Shown here piece by piece: positions 1 through 8,748 of a DNA stretch of 64,000 bases. The stretch's first letter is position 1. Every line of letters starts with the position of its first letter. Source of the DNA: Cutibacterium porci. Lineage in GTDB: Bacteria > Actinomycetota > Actinomycetes > Propionibacteriales > Propionibacteriaceae. Under the pieces are notes generated by a model, which saw only the letters and a program-made list of their open reading frames with translations, was not told the DNA's origin and searched no databases. The stretch is from contig NZ_VUMG01000002.1 of NCBI RefSeq assembly GCF_009696315.1, positions 1 through 64,000 of the forward strand. The letters run 5' to 3'. The position numbers were made by a program, and so were the translations under genes.

Positions 1-200
1 GGGTGGGGTCCAACACGCGCGTGTGCACACACCCACAAGACACGTGCACAGGGGACAGGGGGTGCCCCGCAACCCCCTCACCAACTCCAGACCCTCACTA
101 CCGAAACCCACCACCCCAACACCGCGAACCACGATAGATAGCGGACACACGACTAGAGCTCGGTTCGCCATGAGGGCCATGTGTGCGGGAGAATATCAGC
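1..200. other. Non-coding left edge
   Basis: No convincing gene is seen here. The first 60 bases are rich in CA/CAC runs. A 7-bp inverted repeat, AGGGGGT (57-63) and ACCCCCT (72-78), around an 8-base loop could be the terminator of a gene lying left of the window. It has no T-run after it, so this is weak. Confidence 0.35.
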
Positions 201-1424
201 ATGGCTGATTCTTCCTCCCCTCATAGCGGTCGACCCGGCGGAGGCCACTCGGGCCCGAGGCGCAACGGCTGGTCCGGCAAATCTGGTGGACGCGGCGGTT
301 GGAACTCGAATTCTCGTGGCCGTCGTAGCGACCGCCAGTCGTGGTCTGATGGCGACCGTCCGCGCCGCGGAGGAGACAACGATCGTCGTTGGAATGGGGA
401 CCGTAAGCCCCGCGGTGATGGTGAGCGTCGTTGGGATGACGACCGTAAATCTCGGCGCGGCAATGGGCGCCGTTGGGACGGTAGGCCGAGGCGTGGTGAC
501 TCTGAGCGTCCGTGGCGCGAGGGCCGTGATTTTCGTCGAGATGATCGGCCTCGTCGAGATTTTGCCGGGGATGGCCGTCAGGATGATGATCGTCGGGAAT
601 TGCGTAAAAATGGCCACGCGCGTGATGCTCGCCATTATGAAGCTGGCGCGACGAAGAATCCCGCAGTTGAATCGGATGGCACTGTGGCTTCTCAGGAGCC
701 CATGGCGCCGCTTGATTTCGATGAGAAAGCTCTTCCGGCAGCGGTACGTGCTGAGTTACGCGGAGTTTCCGCTGATACTGCTCACATCATTGAGGGGCAT
801 TTGGTAGCTGCTGCTGAACTTCTCGATGAGGACCCAGCTTTGGCTAATGCCCATGCTCAGGCTGCTCGTCGTCGGGCCCCGCGCTTGCCCGTCTTACGTG
901 AAGTGGCTGCCGAAGCCGCGTATCAGGCAGGTGAATATGCCTCTGCTCTCAACGATTACCGTGCCCTACGCCGTATGACCGGAAATGATAACTTCCTGCC
1001 TGTGATGGCCGATTGTGAGCGGGCACTAGGACGTCCGCAGGCTGCACTTCGGCTTATTCGTGAAGGCGAGGCGGCGGGACTCAGTCCGTCTCAGCGGGTG
1101 GAGCTTGTGCTTGTGCAGGCTGGTGTGCGCCGTGATCTTGGCCAAAGAGACGAGGCGGTTCGTGTCGTCCGTTATGCCGTCAAGAATCTCAAGGCTCCCA
1201 CGGAAGCGACTGCGCGTCTGCATTATGCTTACGCAGAAATGCTCTTGGAGGACGGCGATACGGCCGGTGCTCGCACATGGTTTGCTTCCGCCGATAAGCA
1301 TGATCCCGCGAATTTCCTTGACAGCCAGGATCGCATTGACATCATTGATGGTCGTGAGCCAAGCGGGGATCCGGCTGATGACATGATTTTTATTGACGAC
1401 GAGAGTGAGGAAACAGATCAGTGA
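201..1424 (+). CDS. Arg/Gly/Asp-rich protein with C-terminal TPR-like domain
   Basis: The 407-residue protein has two halves. Residues 1 to about 125 are low-complexity and dominated by Arg, Gly, Asp and Trp, including three to four copies of a 13-14-residue unit of the form RRWxxDRKxRxGxx. Residues from about 165 to 385 are helical and Ala/Leu/Arg-rich, resembling tetratricopeptide repeats. Function is unknown; an RGG-like nucleic-acid-binding tail plus a protein-binding solenoid is inference. The ATG at 201 is preferred over an in-frame GTG at 183 because GGGAG lies eight bases before it. The stop overlaps the start of the HAD gene by four bases, so the two are probably co-translated. Homologues of the C-terminal half commonly sit beside a HAD phosphatase in actinobacteria. 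Confidence 0.8.
   Translation: MADSSSPHSGRPGGGHSGPRRNGWSGKSGGRGGWNSNSRGRRSDRQSWSDGDRPRRGGDNDRRWNGDRKPRGDGERRWDDDRKSRRGNGRRWDGRPRRGDSERPWREGRDFRRDDRPRRDFAGDGRQDDDRRELRKNGHARDARHYEAGATKNPAVESDGTVASQEPMAPLDFDEKALPAAVRAELRGVSADTAHIIEGHLVAAAELLDEDPALANAHAQAARRRAPRLPVLREVAAEAAYQAGEYASALNDYRALRRMTGNDNFLPVMADCERALGRPQAALRLIREGEAAGLSPSQRVELVLVQAGVRRDLGQRDEAVRVVRYAVKNLKAPTEATARLHYAYAEMLLEDGDTAGARTWFASADKHDPANFLDSQDRIDIIDGREPSGDPADDMIFIDDESEETDQ
384..509 (+). repeat. In-frame 42-bp tandem repeats
   Basis: Units starting at 384, 426 and 468 share CGTCGTTGGgATGacGACCG-like sequence at exact 42-base spacing, and a degenerate fourth starts near 507. Each encodes about 14 residues of the Arg/Trp-rich head. 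Copy number changes would keep the reading frame. Confidence 0.7.
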
Positions 1425-2419
1425 GCGGTGCCCTCATCGATGGTCATGATGCCGTTCTCTTTGATCTGGACGGGGTGGTTTATCTAGGACCGAACCCAGT
1501 CCCGACAGCCCCGGACACCATCGCTGAATTGCGGCGTCGTGGGGTGAAGGTTGGCTTCGTCACCAACAATGCTGCGCGTTCTGCTGTGGTCGTTGCTCGA
1601 CACCTGACTGATATCGGCATCCCGACGTGCCCCGACGACGTCGTCACGTCAGCGCAGGCGGTTTGTGATCTCGCTGCTCGTAGTTTGCCTGCCGGGGTGC
1701 GAGTACTTGTCGTCGGCACCGAATCGCTACGCGAGGAGGCGATAGCTCGTGGGCTACTGCCCGTCGAATCCGCCAAAGACGATCCGGTCGCTGTTATTCA
1801 GGGGTACGACTCGCAGGTTTCGTGGTCGAAACTCGAGGAGGCGGGATTCGCTTTGCAAGCTGGTGCACGGTGGTATGCCGCCAACCCAGATATCACGCGT
1901 CCAACTGATCGCGGTATTGTTCCGGGAATTGGTGCTCAACTTCAGGTTGTTGCCTCAACCTGTGACGTTCAGCCTATTTTCGCTGGAAAGCCCTATCGCC
2001 CCTTGCTGGACGCCACTATTTCTCGTTTAGGGTCAACGTCACCAATCTTTGTTGGGGATCGCTTGGATACGGATATTCGTGGCGCCAATGCGATTGGAAT
2101 TGACTCACTGTTTGTCTTCACGGGTGCTCACGGCGTCACTGACCTATTAAATGCTGTACCTGAGGATCGACCGAATAATATTGCCGCCGATTTGTCCGGG
2201 TTGTTTGAACCCAAACGCGAGGTTGTGATGTCGGGCGAGCGCGCACAGTGTGGTGACGTCACGGTGTCGTTGGATGAGGACCGGGCGCTCCGCCCTGAGG
2301 GTGTCCCTGAGGATGCGTGCGGACAGCTCGATGCTGTTGCCGCCATGATGGTCCTCGTCTATGGGATGGATGCGACTGTTCCCGACGATGCGGCGAGGCT
2401 TTTCGACAAGCTTCACTGA
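1421..2419 (+). CDS. HAD-superfamily (NagD-like, IIA) phosphatase
   Basis: This 332-residue HAD hydrolase carries motif I DLDGVVYLG (catalytic Asp15 and Asp17), motif II FVTNNAARS, and a C-terminal GDRLDTDIRGA motif that binds magnesium. The order and the cap between motifs II and III fit subfamily IIA, the NagD / 4-nitrophenylphosphatase / phosphoglycolate phosphatase group. The true substrate cannot be read from sequence. The last ~80 residues after the HAD core are a lineage-specific extension without recognisable motif. It starts with GTG inside the stop of the TPR gene (GTGA overlap) and probably depends on its translation. Confidence 0.85.
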   Translation: MSGALIDGHDAVLFDLDGVVYLGPNPVPTAPDTIAELRRRGVKVGFVTNNAARSAVVVARHLTDIGIPTCPDDVVTSAQAVCDLAARSLPAGVRVLVVGTESLREEAIARGLLPVESAKDDPVAVIQGYDSQVSWSKLEEAGFALQAGARWYAANPDITRPTDRGIVPGIGAQLQVVASTCDVQPIFAGKPYRPLLDATISRLGSTSPIFVGDRLDTDIRGANAIGIDSLFVFTGAHGVTDLLNAVPEDRPNNIAADLSGLFEPKREVVMSGERAQCGDVTVSLDEDRALRPEGVPEDACGQLDAVAAMMVLVYGMDATVPDDAARLFDKLH

Positions 2420-2487
2420 ACGGTGTTCAATTAGTTCTATCAGCGGCCTACCGGGACGGCCGCTCTCTCGTCGTGGGAAGGAACGCG

Positions 2488-3051
2488 ATGTCGAAAGGTT
2501 TCCAGGCTACAGACCTGGCTCTCATCGCGGTCTTCGCAGCGCTCATCGCTGTGCTGGCCGTCATTCCGCCAATATTCATGGTGGGGGCTGTGCCTTTCGC
2601 TCTTCAGATGATTGCCATCATGCTGACTCCCATGGTTCTGGGAAGCGTCCGTGGCGGATGTGCGGTTGGCCTTTACATTCTTGTCGGTGCTCTGGGGCTG
2701 CCCGTGTTTAGCGGTGGGGCGAGTGGTGTTGGCGTCTTAGTCGGCCCTACTGGTGGGTTTCTATGGGGTTGGCTGATCGGTGCCTTCATTGCGGGTGCAG
2801 TGGCGACGCTCGTGCTTCGGAAACATCCACGAAAGTCGATGCTTCCAGTGTGGCTTTATGTCGTGGTACTGGTGGACTTAGCATGTACCTATGTTGGCGG
2901 CATTTTGGGGCTGATGGGATTTGCGAAACTGAGCTTCAACGCAGCGGTTACCGCCAATCTTGCCTTTTTTGGGTTCGACCTAGTTAAGGGAATCCTGTCC
3001 TGTCTCATCGCTACTGCAGTGTTGACCGCTTTTCCCCGTCTTATGCCGTGA
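2488..3051 (+). CDS. bioY: Biotin ECF transporter substrate-binding component BioY
   Basis: A 187-residue, very hydrophobic protein with about six predicted membrane segments. It has the BioY-type glycine-rich stretch GALGLPVFSGGASGVGVLVGP and a nearby GGFLWG. It is the S-component that binds biotin in energy-coupling-factor transporters. The ATG at 2488 follows GGGAAGGA at 2475-2482; upstream in-frame codons lack a ribosome site. It overlaps bioM by four bases (GTGA). No biotin synthesis gene is in the window, which fits a scavenging role. Confidence 0.93.
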   Translation: MSKGFQATDLALIAVFAALIAVLAVIPPIFMVGAVPFALQMIAIMLTPMVLGSVRGGCAVGLYILVGALGLPVFSGGASGVGVLVGPTGGFLWGWLIGAFIAGAVATLVLRKHPRKSMLPVWLYVVVLVDLACTYVGGILGLMGFAKLSFNAAVTANLAFFGFDLVKGILSCLIATAVLTAFPRLMP

Positions 3052-3788
3052 TTGAATTTCATCAGGTCAGCGTCGACGTCGACGAGTACGACGTGGAGGG
3101 CCGTCACTGTCGCGTGACAATTCTTCGAACGGTCGATCTCGCCCTACCCGAGCGTAGGGTCGCTGTTATCGGTCCTAATGGGGCAGGTAAGTCAACTCTT
3201 CTCAAGCTCGTTAACGGGTTAGTCGAGGCGACGAGTGGCACAGTCACGGTCGACGGGATCGATCCGGCCCGAGACGGTCGTGCGGCTCGATCACACGTCG
3301 GCTACATCTTTACGAATCCGATGAGCCAACTCGTCATGTCGACTCCAGCTGCCGACGTTGAACTGTCTCTTCGACAACGCATTCGCGACCGTGCCGAACG
3401 CCATGAAGCAGCGATCCGCATTCTCGCCGATCAAGGGCTAGAAACCGTTGCGGGACGCAGCGTGCATGCTCTATCGGGAGGGGAACGTCAACTGGTGTCA
3501 CTGGCGAGTGTGTTGGCGGTTGAACCATCAGTCATCCTCGCTGACGAGCCGACGACCTTGCTGGATCTACGAAACCGGGAGATGGTGCGTCGCGCATTCG
3601 AGCGCTTAGACCAGCAGATCCTGTGTTGTACCCACGATCTGGAATTGGCTGCGTCTTTTGACCGTGTCCTAGCTGTCGAAGATGGTCGAGTAGTTGATGA
3701 CGGCACACCGGGAGAAGTTATTGCTGGCTACCGGGCGCGGATGATGCTTCACGATGCTCGATATGGTGGACAGGATAAGAGTCGATGA
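3048..3788 (+). CDS. bioM: Biotin ECF transporter ATP-binding protein BioM
   Basis: A 246-residue ABC ATPase with Walker A GPNGAGKST (residues 42-50), signature LSGGERQ, Walker B VILADEPTT and H-loop CTHDLE. It powers biotin uptake together with BioN and BioY at the inner face of the membrane. Position between bioY and bioN, with four-base overlaps on both sides, assigns it to biotin rather than to cobalt or nickel, where CbiO homologues also occur. Single-ATPase ECF modules of the BioMNY kind use it as a homodimer (family knowledge). Confidence 0.92.
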   Translation: MIEFHQVSVDVDEYDVEGRHCRVTILRTVDLALPERRVAVIGPNGAGKSTLLKLVNGLVEATSGTVTVDGIDPARDGRAARSHVGYIFTNPMSQLVMSTPAADVELSLRQRIRDRAERHEAAIRILADQGLETVAGRSVHALSGGERQLVSLASVLAVEPSVILADEPTTLLDLRNREMVRRAFERLDQQILCCTHDLELAASFDRVLAVEDGRVVDDGTPGEVIAGYRARMMLHDARYGGQDKSR

Positions 3789-4405
3789 CGGCCTTCTTAG
3801 GCGGTTACCGCGCCGGGAGCACTCTCGCTCACCGTATGCCAGTTTGGTCGAAGTACCTCCTCGTCGTGCTTGTCGGGGTGACGCCCTTTTTCGTCAAACA
3901 ATGGTGGTTCTCTTTGGGCTGCCTGGTATTGGCGGTCATCATTGATGTGACGGTTGCCAAAATGTCCATGCGCACGGCGCTGTCCGTAGGTCTGCCGTTA
4001 TGGATCGCGAATGCCTTGATACTCGCATACCACTGTATTTTCACGACCTGGCAACGGGGAGTGATATACGTTGCCGGTTTACTCGCGTGCCTCTACATTG
4101 CCCGATTGGTGACGTGTACCACTGATCCCGGAGCGCTCATGGATGCCATGGTTGTTCTAGCTCGACCTCTTCAGCCATTAGGTGCTAAGCCAGAAAAATT
4201 TGCGCTCACTATTGCCCTAATGTGGACCACAATCCCGTATCTGCTCGGATCAATCGGTCAGGTCAGGGACGCCGCCAAAGCCCGGGGATTGGAACGATCG
4301 AGTTGGCGATTTCTCATCCCGATGTTCGTCGGGGCGGTGGGTCATGCTCTGGAGATGGGAGAGGCGCTCAAGGCCCGCGGTTTGGGGGATGAAGACCCGT
4401 CCTAA
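3785..4405 (+). CDS. bioN: Biotin ECF transporter transmembrane component BioN
   Basis: A 206-residue membrane protein of the CbiQ/EcfT family with about five hydrophobic segments. It shows the two Ala-Arg-Gly coupling motifs, AKARGLERS and LKARGLGD near the C-terminus, that contact the ATPases. ATG at 3785 overlaps the bioM stop. The last gene of the bioYMN operon; no clear terminator follows. Confidence 0.92.
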   Translation: MTAFLGGYRAGSTLAHRMPVWSKYLLVVLVGVTPFFVKQWWFSLGCLVLAVIIDVTVAKMSMRTALSVGLPLWIANALILAYHCIFTTWQRGVIYVAGLLACLYIARLVTCTTDPGALMDAMVVLARPLQPLGAKPEKFALTIALMWTTIPYLLGSIGQVRDAAKARGLERSSWRFLIPMFVGAVGHALEMGEALKARGLGDEDPS

Positions 4406-4552
4406 CGTCCTCTTAATGATACTGCGTATCGAATAATGAGATATTGTTGCTGATGACCCGCATCATTGCGTAGGCCTTACTGCTAACCGCACCAGGTTCT
4501 TGGTTCGCAGTTGGCAGTCGCCCTCTCTGGGGCCCTATCAAGGAGGTAGACG
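4406..4552 (+). promoter_or_regulatory. Region upstream of the peptide-transport operon
   Basis: This region holds two short perfect inverted repeats, GATAC-TGC-GTATC (4418-4430) and TGATG-ACCCG-CATCA (4451-4465), which could be operators. A perfect AGGAGG (4541-4546) serves the small ORF that follows. No convincing -35/-10 pair is visible. Confidence 0.35.
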
Positions 4553-4636
4553 ATGATGACGCTTGTTGGACCACCCCTGGGCTCCTGGCGCGGGGAGGAT
4601 ATGGCGGTATCGCTGCTCGATGTTGAGCAGGGGTAA
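4553..4636 (+). CDS. 27-residue upstream ORF of the peptide transporter
   Basis: ATG ATG ACG begins seven bases after a textbook AGGAGG. The reading frame runs 27 codons to TAA at 4634-4636, three bases before the dppB start and in the same frame. The peptide has no signal sequence and no run of one amino acid. The dppB ribosome site (AGGGG, 4629-4633) lies inside its last codons, so ribosomes finishing here could re-initiate on dppB. It may be a coupling or regulatory leader; a protein product is unproven. Confidence 0.5.
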   Translation: MMTLVGPPLGSWRGEDMAVSLLDVEQG

Positions 4637-4639
4637 CGA

Positions 4640-5626
4640 ATGTTCAAGTACCTTGCCAAACGCGCCGTGACGTACGTCATCATGGCTTATTTAGCGACGA
4701 CCGCTGCCTATTTCTTGGCCTGCTCGTATTTTCGTCCCGGCAACCTAATGCTCGATCGCACTCCTCGTCCGACTCCTGAACAGGTTCAGCATAGCCTTGC
4801 GACATTGGGCCTCGACCCGACCAAGTCAGTTCCGCAACGGTATTGGGAATGGCTTAAGGCCGTTGTCCTGCATTGGGACTGGGGCCGTAGCCCAGATTCC
4901 ACCTTCGTCAACGTCGAGTTCGCACACCGAGTGTGGATCAGCTTTGCTCTTCAGATCGTCTCGATCGTTCTCACCTTGATCATCGGGATTGTCTTGGGCG
5001 TCATTTCCGCTGCCCGTCAGTATTCGGTAGCGGACCGTGTGATTACCGGATGGTCGTACCTCACGTACATTCTTCCGGCCCCCGTTGCATACTTGCTGGT
5101 GCAGCTCGGGGCTGTTGCTATCAATCAAGCCAGCGGATCCCAGGTCTTCTTCGTGACAGGGACTTATGATCCAACAGTGGTCGGGTTGTGGCCCCGAGCT
5201 CTCGACCTGGCGAAGCACTACGTTGTACCGACCGTCGCTATGACGATCTTTGGCTGGGCTGGGTACCAAGTTGGTCAGCGTCAATACCTGTTAGACAACA
5301 TTGCAACTGACTTTGTGCGGACTGCTCGCGCCACCGGTTTGACCCGATCGCAGGCCATCCGTCGCCATGCGTTGCGGGTGTCGTTTATCCCAGTGGCTCA
5401 GTCGATCGCCTTCACAATTCCAGCGGTATTCACCGGGTCTTTCTTTGCCGAGTCGATCTTCAACTGGCAAGGGCTGGGAATGTGGTCTATTAGCGCCATT
5501 GGCAAGCAAGACGTCAATGTAGCGGTGGCCATGGTCGCATACGGTGCAGTGGTCTTTGCGATCGGTGCTTTGCTGGCAGACTTCTCGATCACCCTGGTCG
5601 ATCCCAGAGTGAGGTTTACGTCATGA
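4640..5626 (+). CDS. dppB: Dipeptide/oligopeptide ABC transporter permease (DppB type)
   Basis: A 328-residue permease starting with MFKYLAKRAVTYVIMAYLATTAAYF, the usual first membrane segment of DppB/OppB, followed by a periplasmic loop and five more membrane segments. The ATPase-contacting loop near residues 215-240 has the family pattern (DFVRTARATGL, then RHALR). It forms the channel with the next gene. It heads a compact operon: B, C, fused D-F, then the binding protein. Its start codon sits directly after a short upstream ORF. Confidence 0.9.
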   Translation: MFKYLAKRAVTYVIMAYLATTAAYFLACSYFRPGNLMLDRTPRPTPEQVQHSLATLGLDPTKSVPQRYWEWLKAVVLHWDWGRSPDSTFVNVEFAHRVWISFALQIVSIVLTLIIGIVLGVISAARQYSVADRVITGWSYLTYILPAPVAYLLVQLGAVAINQASGSQVFFVTGTYDPTVVGLWPRALDLAKHYVVPTVAMTIFGWAGYQVGQRQYLLDNIATDFVRTARATGLTRSQAIRRHALRVSFIPVAQSIAFTIPAVFTGSFFAESIFNWQGLGMWSISAIGKQDVNVAVAMVAYGAVVFAIGALLADFSITLVDPRVRFTS

Positions 5627-6594
5627 GCGGGACAGAGCCTGTAGGGGAGCTCGGCCAGCTCGCGCGTTTTGACGCTGGGCCTCACCTCGGCGAGGACATT
5701 GAGACTGACAATATACACGGCGCCGAGGATTTCCGTCCCCTTAATAAGCACCGGATTATCGCGCGTCGCTTTTTCCGAAACAAACTGGCTGTTGCTGGCC
5801 TATGTGTATTGGTGTTGGTAGTCTTTTTCGCCGTCGCTGTGATGATTTTCAGTCCGTATCGTGTCGATGACCTCGATCCCAATGTCATTGGAGCTGAGCC
5901 GCCGAGCTCACATCACTGGCTAGGGACGAACCAGGCCGGTGCCGACGTCTTGACGTTACTTGGACACGGAACTGGATTGTCCCTGCTTATCGGTGTTTTG
6001 GTTGGTGTCATCACCCCGGTCATCGCCGTTGTCTATGGCACCGCGATGGCGTACTTTGGCGGGATAGTCGATCGGGTCTTACTGTTTCTCCTCGAGACGC
6101 TCATCATGGCCCCGGCTTTCCTTCTCATCGCCATCATTATGGCGGGTCGTAGCGCGGGATGGCCGGTGCTTGTTCTCATGCTCGTCATCTTCGGCTGGAT
6201 GGGGACTGCCCGTGTCATTCGCGGTATGGCGATGACGTTGGTCAACCTCGACTACGTGCGCTCAGCCCGATACATGGGCGTGAGTTCACCTCGCATTATT
6301 TGGCGCCACTTGGTGCCAAATATCGCCTCGCTGACAATCCTCAACGTCACTACCGGCATTTGGGGGGCCATCCTGGCGGAGGTGAGTTATTCCTATATCG
6401 GCATCGGTATCAAGATTCCGGATACCTCGCTGGGGCTCATGATCGCCCAGTCTTCGGATGCGGTGTCTTCTTACCCGTGGTTGTTCTGGACGCCAGTGTG
6501 CATGCTCGCGCTCATCACGGGCCCGCTCGCACTCATCAATGACGGACTGCGAGACGCCTTCGATCCAAGTTCACATGCAGGAGGACACGCCTGA
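5623..6594 (+). CDS. dppC: Dipeptide/oligopeptide ABC transporter permease (DppC type)
   Basis: A 323-residue permease with an N-terminal cytoplasmic tail of about 40 residues, then six membrane segments. It has the DppC/OppC hallmark LGTNQAGADVL (normally LGTDxxGRDxL) just after the first membrane span, and the EAA-like loop YVRSARYMGVS...RHLVPN. It pairs with the preceding permease; the start overlaps its stop by four bases (ATGA). The Asn and Ala replacements in the LGTD-GRD motif are mild departures. Confidence 0.9.
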   Translation: MSGTEPVGELGQLARFDAGPHLGEDIETDNIHGAEDFRPLNKHRIIARRFFRNKLAVAGLCVLVLVVFFAVAVMIFSPYRVDDLDPNVIGAEPPSSHHWLGTNQAGADVLTLLGHGTGLSLLIGVLVGVITPVIAVVYGTAMAYFGGIVDRVLLFLLETLIMAPAFLLIAIIMAGRSAGWPVLVLMLVIFGWMGTARVIRGMAMTLVNLDYVRSARYMGVSSPRIIWRHLVPNIASLTILNVTTGIWGAILAEVSYSYIGIGIKIPDTSLGLMIAQSSDAVSSYPWLFWTPVCMLALITGPLALINDGLRDAFDPSSHAGGHA

Positions 6595-8747
6595 TGGCAG
6601 CCACAGCACACGTACCAACGCGCGCCACGACGACCGAGCCGGTGCTGCAGGTCAAGGATCTCAATGTTCAATTTAAGACCGAGGATGGCATCGTTCACGC
6701 TGTCAGAGATCTGTCGTTTGATTTATATCCCGGTAAAGCCCTCGGCATCGTGGGTGAATCAGGGTCGGGTAAATCTGTGACGGCGTTGTCGATTATGGGC
6801 CTACTAGACCCAACGGCTCGGACCGACGGCACAGTGATGTTAGACGGCATCAACCTGCTCGATCTCAGCGATAAGCAGATGTGCGCCCATCGTGGCAAGG
6901 ACATCGCGATGATTTTCCAAGATCCGTTGAGTTCGTTGACGCCGGTCTTTTCCATTGGTCGTCAGATTAGTGACGCACTACGTATCCACAACCCTGAGTG
7001 GTCAAAAAGGAAGATCCGAGATCGCGTCATCGAGCTGCTTGAGCTCGTGGGTATTCCGTCCCCTGAAACACGAATTGACTCATTTCCGCACCAACTCTCC
7101 GGCGGTATGAGACAGCGTGTCATGATTGCAATCGCTATCGCCAATAACCCGCGCGTACTTATTTGCGATGAGCCGACAACCGCTCTGGACGTCACTATTC
7201 AGGCTCAAATACTTGACCTCATCCGAGTGGCTCAGAAAGAGACGGGGTGTGCAGTCATTTTCATCACCCACGACTTGGGAATTCTGGCCGGTTTGGCTGA
7301 TGAGATGATCATCATGTACGCCGGCAGGGCTGTTGAGAAGGCTGAGGTCGACGAGTTATACACGCATCAGTGGATGCCATACACCATGGGATTGTTGGCA
7401 GCTGTTCCCCGCGTCGATCAGCATCGTGACGAAGCTTTGGTGCCAATTGAGGGACATCCTCCTAACCTCATAATGGAACCGACAGCCTGCTCATTTGCTC
7501 CACGGTGCCCGCTGGCCATAGAGGCATGCCATCAAAGGGTTCCGCGTCTTAAAGAATTAGCCGATAACCACCAGGCGGCCTGTATCCGCGGCGAGGAATT
7601 GCGCGATCAGAGCCTCAATGCACGCGACGTATTCAGGCCACCGGTTATTCCACAGGGACAGTTCTATGGTGTGCCGCGTGATGAGCGCGAGACTGTACTC
7701 GACGTCAGAAATGTTGTGCGTCATTTCCCATTCACGAAAGGATCCATCGTCAAGCGACGCATTGGGACAGTTAAAGCTGTAGATGGGGTGAGTTTCGATA
7801 TCCGACAGGGGGAGTGCTTCGCTCTGGTTGGTGAATCGGGCTGTGGCAAAACAACCACATTGCTAGAGATCATGGACCGTGCGGGTGACCAGACCGGCAC
7901 TATCAGTGTGTGTGGCCGAGATCATCGTTCGAAGGCCGCTGTGCGCGATTCGCGGGCAGATGTGCAGATCGTCTTCCAAGATCCGATGGCCGCACTTGAT
8001 CCACGGTTCACTGTTTACGAGGTCCTCGCTGAGCCGCTTCAGGCCCATGGATGGGCACCGGACAAGGTCCGCGAGCGCGTCTTCGAACTGATGCGGACGG
8101 TGGGGCTCGTTCCGGACATGGCCAACCGTTTCCCTGCACAATTCTCCGGTGGTCAACGTCAGCGGATCGGTGTAGCTCGGGCTCTTGCTCTCAAGCCGAA
8201 ATTGCTGGTTCTCGACGAGCCGGTATCGGCCCTGGATGTGTCTATTCAAGCCGGCATGATTAACTTACTTGACCAATTGCGCGCCGAGTTGGGGCTGTCG
8301 TATCTGATTGTTGCTCACGACTTGTCAGTGATTCGTCATATCAGTGACCGAGTGGGCGTTATGTATCTTGGCCGCATCGTTGAGATCGGCGACACTAATG
8401 AGGTCTTCGACGATCCCCGCCACCCCTATACCAGGGCGCTATTATCCGCAATCCCGGTTCCCGATCCTCAGGTTGAGCGGAACCGTCGGCGCGTCGTGCT
8501 TGCGGGGGACTTGCCCTCTCCGACCGACGACCTGTCCGGGTGCCCATTTGCCACCCGGTGCCCCCAATACGCCCTCTTGGGCCCCGATGAGCAGAAGGTC
8601 TGTTCATCGCGACGTCCCGAACTCACTGCGGATGGTCGTGATCGGCTGCACGCCTGTCACTTCCCGCAGTCAGGGGAGATTGGAAGTCGTATTCCCGGTG
8701 GTCACGATGGCCATCCGGGGCGCGCGTTAGAGAAGGAAGGTGACTGA
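6594..8747 (+). CDS. Peptide ABC transporter, fused DppD-DppF ATPase
   Basis: 717 residues containing two complete ABC ATPases. The first has Walker A GESGSGKS (about 54-61), signature LSGGMRQR and Walker B LICDEPTTALD. The second has GESGCGKT, FSGGQRQR and LVLDEPVSALD. Each half ends with the oligopeptide-transporter C-terminal domain, and each of these has four cysteines (CSFAPRC...C...C and CPFATRC...C...C). In related DppD/OppD proteins such cysteines bind an iron-sulfur cluster (family knowledge, not provable here). The fusion replaces separate dppD and dppF genes. It overlaps dppC by one base. Confidence 0.92.
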   Translation: MAATAHVPTRATTTEPVLQVKDLNVQFKTEDGIVHAVRDLSFDLYPGKALGIVGESGSGKSVTALSIMGLLDPTARTDGTVMLDGINLLDLSDKQMCAHRGKDIAMIFQDPLSSLTPVFSIGRQISDALRIHNPEWSKRKIRDRVIELLELVGIPSPETRIDSFPHQLSGGMRQRVMIAIAIANNPRVLICDEPTTALDVTIQAQILDLIRVAQKETGCAVIFITHDLGILAGLADEMIIMYAGRAVEKAEVDELYTHQWMPYTMGLLAAVPRVDQHRDEALVPIEGHPPNLIMEPTACSFAPRCPLAIEACHQRVPRLKELADNHQAACIRGEELRDQSLNARDVFRPPVIPQGQFYGVPRDERETVLDVRNVVRHFPFTKGSIVKRRIGTVKAVDGVSFDIRQGECFALVGESGCGKTTTLLEIMDRAGDQTGTISVCGRDHRSKAAVRDSRADVQIVFQDPMAALDPRFTVYEVLAEPLQAHGWAPDKVRERVFELMRTVGLVPDMANRFPAQFSGGQRQRIGVARALALKPKLLVLDEPVSALDVSIQAGMINLLDQLRAELGLSYLIVAHDLSVIRHISDRVGVMYLGRIVEIGDTNEVFDDPRHPYTRALLSAIPVPDPQVERNRRRVVLAGDLPSPTDDLSGCPFATRCPQYALLGPDEQKVCSSRRPELTADGRDRLHACHFPQSGEIGSRIPGGHDGHPGRALEKEGD

Positions 8748-8748
8748 C

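Noticed and set aside
1-60. CA-rich start as an origin or CRISPR fragment
   Set aside because: No regular spacing, no DnaA boxes and no repeat units.
181-807. 208-codon frame overlapping the TPR gene
   Set aside because: Alternate frame of the repeat-rich region; no ribosome site and no continuation beyond it.
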